From Heliomarina sp018223035 (GTDB taxonomy: Bacteria; Pseudomonadota; Alphaproteobacteria; Rhodobacterales; Rhodobacteraceae), in the NCBI GenBank assembly GCA_018223035.1, contig JAAEZD010000007.1, positions 62,001 through 126,000 on the forward strand: a stretch of DNA of 64,000 nt, in the 5' to 3' direction. Both the position numbers and the translations under genes were made by a program. Below are positions 60,128 to 64,000 of the stretch, piece by piece. How positions within the stretch are numbered: position 1 is the first letter of the stretch; each line of letters begins with the position of its first letter. The notes beneath the pieces were generated by a model. It searched no databases. It saw only the letters and a list, made by a program, of their open reading frames with translations, and had not been told where the DNA came from.

Positions 60128-60975
60128 GCAACCCCCTGATCCAGTCGCGCGACGCTTTCGCCGCCGAGCATCCCGAAAAGCGGATTACCCTAAATGGGCG
60201 CGAATGGGGCTATATCGACGTAGGGCAGGGCCCTGTCCTGCTGCTGATCCCCGGCACGCTGGGCCGTTGCGACGTGTTCTGGCAGCAGATCGAGGCACTC
60301 AAGGGCCGGTTGCGCATCGTCGCCGCCACCTATCCCGCGACCGGCGGCATCGCCGATTGGGCGGGCGATCTCGTTTCGCTGATGGATCACCTTAACATCG
60401 ACAAGGCGGCAGTGCTCGGCTCGTCCCTTGGCGGCTATGTCGCCCAGTATTTCGCCGGTGCCACGCCCGAGCGGATGACGAAACTGCTTGCCGCTAACAC
60501 GCTCGATACGGTGGTCGGCATCTCGACCCGCATGCCCTATGCGCTCGACCTGATGAACGCCCCTATCGAAGACATCCGCGCCGGGTTCGGCAATGGTCTC
60601 GGCCAGTGGCGCGAGGCGCATCCCGAGCAATCCGACGTGGTTGACCTCCTGATGATGGAGGTCGGTGGGCGCATCCCCGAGGCCGAGCTTCGCGCCCGTC
60701 TCAACGCGACAAAGACCGGCCCGGAACTGCCCCCGCCCGCCATCCCGGCCAGCGACATCGTGACCATCGAGGCCGATGACGATCCGCTGATCCCACCGGA
60801 CATGCGTGCCGGGGTGCGCGCGCGGCTCTCGCCCTCCGTCGCCTATCGCTATCTCTCGGGCGGCCATTTTCCCTATATCGCGCGGCCGGACACCTATACC
60901 GCCCTGCTCGAACAGGTGATGGGCCTTGACGTAACCGGCCCCAACTGGGGACAGGAACAGGAGCGCAGCCTGTGA
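60124..60975 (+). CDS. Alpha/beta-hydrolase fold enzyme
   Basis: Hydrolase of 283 residues. The nucleophile elbow is GSSLGGY with Ser101, the acid is in TIEADDDPLIPPDMR and the base His in LSGGHFPYIARPDTY. An oxyanion-hole segment LLLIPGTLGRCD precedes them. Catalytic triad intact; substrate (ester, amide or C-C bond) unknown. It is translationally coupled on both sides (ATGA at 60124 and at 60972), tying it to the M81 peptidase and the OCD-like reductase. Confidence 0.87.
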   Translation: MSNPLIQSRDAFAAEHPEKRITLNGREWGYIDVGQGPVLLLIPGTLGRCDVFWQQIEALKGRLRIVAATYPATGGIADWAGDLVSLMDHLNIDKAAVLGSSLGGYVAQYFAGATPERMTKLLAANTLDTVVGISTRMPYALDLMNAPIEDIRAGFGNGLGQWREAHPEQSDVVDLLMMEVGGRIPEAELRARLNATKTGPELPPPAIPASDIVTIEADDDPLIPPDMRAGVRARLSPSVAYRYLSGGHFPYIARPDTYTALLEQVMGLDVTGPNWGQEQERSL

Positions 60976-61949
60976 TCATTCTCTCCCATGACGACGTGGC
61001 GAAACTGCTGCCGATGACCGAGGCGATCGAGGTTGTCGACCGTGCCATGCGCACTGTCTCGAATGGTGGCGCGGAGCTGCCGCTGCGGTCCATCATGCCG
61101 GTCGGCGGCAATAACAAGATGGGCATCATGCCCGGCGCGATGAACGATCCGGCCTGTTTCGGCATCAAGCTCATCAGCCTGTTTCCCGGTAACCCGGCGC
61201 GGGGGCTGTCCTCGCATCGCGGCGCCTACCTTCTGTTCGAACCGGATACCGGAGCGCCCGTGGCGATGATGGACGCGAGCCTGCTGACCGCGATCCGCAC
61301 CGCCGCTGCAAGCGGCGTGGCCACCCGCGCCCTCGCGCGCGAGGGCGCGACCCGCCTTGCCATCCTCGGCAACGGCGAACAGGCCGAGCATCACCTCGAC
61401 GCGATCTGCGCCGTGCGTCCGATCACACAGGTCGCCGTTGCGGGCCGCTCCGCAGAAAAAGCCGCCGCGTTCTGCAAGGCGGCGCAGGCGAAATATCCGG
61501 GGATCACCTTTACCTCCGGCGATGAAATGCAAGCCGCCGTGGCCGAGGCCGACATTGTCTGCACGGTCACCGCCTCGCCTACACCGATCCTGAAGGCCGA
61601 CTGGCTGCCAAAAGGCTGCCATGTCAACGTCGTCGGCTCCTCGATCCCCTCCATGCGGGAAGTCGACGACGACTTTGTCCTCAAAGCCTCGATCTGGGTG
61701 GATTACACCCTCTCGACCCTCGCGCAGGCGGGCGAGGTCGTCGAGATGATCGCCGCCGGCAAGTTCAGCGCCGACCAGCTGAAAGGCGAAATCGGCGCGC
61801 TGCTGCAAGACAAGATCCAAGGCCGCGCTGATGCAGACCAGCTCACCGCCTACCGCTCCCTCGGCGTCGCCGCCCAAGACCTCGCCTCCGCGCAGCACGT
61901 GCTGGAACGCGCGAAAGACACCGGAGCAGGCCAGAGCGTGGATTTCTGA
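60972..61949 (+). CDS. Ornithine cyclodeaminase/mu-crystallin family protein (probable imine reductase)
   Basis: NAD(P)-dependent protein of 325 residues. The substrate-binding region GIKLISLFPGN contains Lys66, and the Rossmann motif is AILGNGEQAEHHLDAI. The ornithine-specific DCPGKTE motif of true cyclodeaminases is replaced by VVGSSIPSMREVDDDFV, as in alanine dehydrogenase, ketimine reductase or iminosuccinate reductase relatives. It therefore probably reduces an imino acid or oxidises an L-amino acid. Last gene of the operon; a perfect hairpin terminator follows. Confidence 0.88.
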   Translation: MIILSHDDVAKLLPMTEAIEVVDRAMRTVSNGGAELPLRSIMPVGGNNKMGIMPGAMNDPACFGIKLISLFPGNPARGLSSHRGAYLLFEPDTGAPVAMMDASLLTAIRTAAASGVATRALAREGATRLAILGNGEQAEHHLDAICAVRPITQVAVAGRSAEKAAAFCKAAQAKYPGITFTSGDEMQAAVAEADIVCTVTASPTPILKADWLPKGCHVNVVGSSIPSMREVDDDFVLKASIWVDYTLSTLAQAGEVVEMIAAGKFSADQLKGEIGALLQDKIQGRADADQLTAYRSLGVAAQDLASAQHVLERAKDTGAGQSVDF

Positions 61950-61969
61950 GACTGACCCGTCAAACCAAC

Positions 61970-62000
61970 GGATCCGCGCTTTAGGCGCGGATCCCGTTTT
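61970..62000 (+). terminator. Terminator of the XRE-controlled catabolic operon
   Basis: Perfect 10-bp stem GGATCCGCGC (61970-61979)/GCGCGGATCC (61985-61994) with a TTTAG loop, followed by CGTTTT. It lies 20 bases past the OCD-like gene. Confidence 0.9.
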
Positions 62001-62025
62001 GCGCTTGCCTTGGGGGTACCAAACC

Positions 62026-62050
62026 CTCCAGCCCTTCATCCGGGCTGGAG
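62026..62050 (-). terminator. Terminator of the indolepyruvate oxidoreductase gene
   Basis: Read on the minus strand, CTCCAGCCC (62050-62042) pairs with GGGCTGGAG (62034-62026) around a 7-base loop, followed by GGTTTGG. It lies 45 bases past the minus-strand stop at 62096. Confidence 0.6.
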
Positions 62051-62095
62051 CCAGTATTAGTCATAATCTGAAACTTCCTGACCGGAAAAAACCAC

Positions 62096-64000
62096 TCAGC
62101 TCCCTCTGCCCATCAACCCGGCCACCTTCGCCTGCGCCTCTTCAGCGGCCTTCTCGCGCACCGGGCCATAGCCCCGGATCTCCTGCGGCGCGGCGAGCAA
62201 TTGGCGGCGAACCTCTTCTGGCACATCCGCCTGCGCGGCATAGGCCATCACCCCCTCGAACCAGTCGATCAGCGCGCGGTCCAGCTTGCGGTCTGCCGTA
62301 TAACCGAACGGATCAAGCGCCGTCCCGCGCAGGCCCTTCATGCCCGAGAGGCCGCGCAGAACGGGCGTCATCCAGCCGCCGAAAGTCTTTTTCTTCGGGC
62401 GGCCCCGCGTGTCCCGGGCCGAGGGCAGGAAGGGCGGCGCCATGTGATAGCTGACCTTCATGTCACCCTCGAATTCCGCCGCCAGACGGTCTTCGAACCC
62501 GGTCTGGGTCATCAGCCGCGCGACCTCGTATTCGTCCTTGTAGGCCATCAGCCGGAATAGCGATACCGCCGCCTCGCGCAAGGCAACCTCGTCGCCCGGC
62601 ATCGCCACGCGCAGTTTCTCAAGCCGCGAACGGTAACTTTCCGCATAGGCCGCGTTCTGATAGTCGGTCAGGAAGGCCGCGCGCCGCGCGATCAGGTCAT
62701 CCACCGTCTCGACGGGCTTCTCCTCGTCCCGCTCAAGCGCGTCCGGGTTGGCCGCCATCACCCGGCCCAGATCAAAGGCGCGCGCGTTCTTTTCCACCGC
62801 GACCCCGTTCAGCAGGATCGCCTGTTTCAACGCGCCTTCGCTGACCGGCACCAGACCCTTCTGCCAGGCAAAGCCCAGCATCATCACGTTCGCGAACACG
62901 CTGTCGCCCATCAATTTTTCCGCCAGACGGTTGGCGTTCAGCGCCGAGAGGTTCTCCTCTCCGACGGTCGCCGCGATCACCTTTTCGCGCTGCCCGATCC
63001 TAAGGTCCGCGTCGCGGTTCAGCACCAGATCGCCGGTCGGCATCGCCGCCGTGTTCAGAACCATCCGGCTGCCCCGGCGGTAATGGGCCGAGGCCTTGGG
63101 CGCCGAGGACACTACCACGTCACAGCCGATCACCGCATCCGCGCCCGCGTTTTCGATCCGCACCTGATGAATATCATTGGGGCTGCGGCCCAGACGGATA
63201 TAGCTCAGCACCGTGCCGAATTTCTGCGCGAAACCGGTGAAATCCAGCACGCTCGAGCCCATCCCTTCCAGATGCGCAGCCATCGTCACCAGCGCACCAA
63301 CCGTTACAACTCCGGTGCCGCCAACGCCTGTCACGAGCAGATCGAACGGTTCATCCAGAGCGGGCAGGGCAGGGGCGTCGACCTCGGCCAGCAGTGCGGC
63401 CAGATCCACATCCGCGCCGCTTTTCTTGCGCCGCTTCACGCCCGAAACGGTCACGAAACTGGGGCAGAAGCCCTGCACGCAGGAGAAATCCTTGTTGCAG
63501 GTGTTCTGGTTGATCTGCCGCTTGCGCCCGAATTCGGTTTCCACCGGCTCGACGCTCAGACAGTTCGACTGGACCGAGCAATCGCCGCATCCTTCGCAGA
63601 CCAGATCGTTGATCATCACGGACTTGTCCGGGTCTTCCATCGTGCCGCGCTTGCGACGGCGGCGTTTTTCCGTGGCACAGGTCTGCTCGTAAATCAGGAC
63701 CGTCACGCCCTTGATGTCGCGAAGCTCGCGCTGGACCGTGTCGAGGTCTTCGCGGTCGTGAAAGGACGTACCCGGCGGGAAATCGCCCTTGGTGAATTTT
63801 TCAATCGCGTCACTGACCAGCGCGATCCGGTCGACGCCTTCGGCCCGCGCGTTCCACGCGATGCCGTCGACACTCACAGGCCCGTCGACGGGCTGGCCGC
63901 CGGTCATCGCCACTGCGTCGTTGTAAAGGATCTTGTAGGTGATGTTCGCCTTGGCCGCGACCGCTTGGCGGATCGCCATGGAGCCCGAGTGATACCAAGT
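62096..64000 (-). CDS. Indolepyruvate ferredoxin oxidoreductase, fused subunits (5' end outside window)
   Basis: Oxidatively decarboxylates aryl (or branched-chain) 2-oxoacids to acyl-CoA with ferredoxin as acceptor. About 634 C-terminal codons are visible; the frame is open to the right edge, entering with TWYHSGSMAIRQAVAA. The TPP-domain end (TYKILYNDAVAMTGGQPVDG) is followed by a cysteine-rich segment (CEGCGDCSVQSNC; CNKDFSCVQGFCP), the gamma-type domain (LVTGVGGTGVVTVGALVTMA) and a C-terminal DUF6537-like region. The fused IorA-IorB form of about 1,150 residues is common in alphaproteobacteria. An internal Met at 63979 is not the true start. Confidence 0.92.
   Translation of the reverse strand, partial: TWYHSGSMAIRQAVAAKANITYKILYNDAVAMTGGQPVDGPVSVDGIAWNARAEGVDRIALVSDAIEKFTKGDFPPGTSFHDREDLDTVQRELRDIKGVTVLIYEQTCATEKRRRRKRGTMEDPDKSVMINDLVCEGCGDCSVQSNCLSVEPVETEFGRKRQINQNTCNKDFSCVQGFCPSFVTVSGVKRRKKSGADVDLAALLAEVDAPALPALDEPFDLLVTGVGGTGVVTVGALVTMAAHLEGMGSSVLDFTGFAQKFGTVLSYIRLGRSPNDIHQVRIENAGADAVIGCDVVVSSAPKASAHYRRGSRMVLNTAAMPTGDLVLNRDADLRIGQREKVIAATVGEENLSALNANRLAEKLMGDSVFANVMMLGFAWQKGLVPVSEGALKQAILLNGVAVEKNARAFDLGRVMAANPDALERDEEKPVETVDDLIARRAAFLTDYQNAAYAESYRSRLEKLRVAMPGDEVALREAAVSLFRLMAYKDEYEVARLMTQTGFEDRLAAEFEGDMKVSYHMAPPFLPSARDTRGRPKKKTFGGWMTPVLRGLSGMKGLRGTALDPFGYTADRKLDRALIDWFEGVMAYAAQADVPEEVRRQLLAAPQEIRGYGPVREKAAEEAQAKVAGLMGRGS

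Overview
The window is GC-rich and tightly packed with genes. It looks like chromosomal DNA of a heterotrophic, probably marine, member of the Rhodobacteraceae (Roseobacter group, Alphaproteobacteria). The grounds are an allantoinase fused to OHCU decarboxylase, a VPLPA-type C-terminal sorting signal, two TRAP transporters, many divergently read regulators, a complete C-P lyase locus with twin phnE genes, and a fused indolepyruvate ferredoxin oxidoreductase. No rRNA, tRNA, CRISPR array, insertion sequence or prophage was seen. Nearly all DNA is coding; only one gene-free stretch exceeds 300 bases (39043-39367).

Layout: (1) 1-5227, minus strand: tamA and tamB for outer-membrane export; tamB runs off the left edge and carries a tandem array of 63-codon repeats. 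(2) 5433-7539: a LysR regulator and a GAF/HisKA_2 kinase. (3) 7536-13385: purine catabolism (uraH, a puuE-uraD fusion, allA, an NCS2 permease, allE) with a divergent GAPDH-like gene in its midst. (4) 13554-15283: an SDR and a secreted protein of unknown function. (5) 15475-20069: a glucosylglycerate module (phosphorylase, synthase, phosphatase) with a VPLPA-sorted surface protein inside it. (6) 20338-32168: phosphonate uptake and C-P lyase, phnCDEE, a hexapeptide transferase, phnF (minus strand), phnGHIJKLNM. (7) 32326-35370: a TakP/FcbT-like TRAP transporter, followed by a convergent AbrB-type membrane protein. (8) 36654-44851: acyl-CoA ligase, small beta-barrel protein, nitronate monooxygenase, IclR regulator, lipid kinase plus phosphoesterase, an SDR lacking catalytic residues, GST. 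(9) 44927-50855: a polyamine-type ABC transporter divergent from a YtcJ-like amidohydrolase. (10) 51008-53914: copA-cueR behind a textbook 19-bp-spacer MerR-type promoter. (11) 53915-61949: an XRE-cupin regulator divergent from a seven-gene operon (flavin amine oxidase, TRAP transporter, MlrC-like amidase, alpha/beta hydrolase, OCD-like imine reductase). (12) 62096-64000: the 3' part of an indolepyruvate ferredoxin oxidoreductase.

How it fits together: most of the window scavenges and dismantles nitrogen and phosphorus compounds (purines, phosphonates, polyamine-like amines, amides or amino acids), and each module has its own transporter. The best candidate for an undescribed system is the operon at 54638-61949. 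Its enzymes suggest hydrolysis of an imported amide or peptide-like solute followed by an oxidase and imine-reductase step; the substrate cannot be named from sequence. Other notable signals are the exact 189-bp periodicity in tamB, paired palindromes upstream of three modules, and three convergent gene pairs that share one CTAG as both stop codons.
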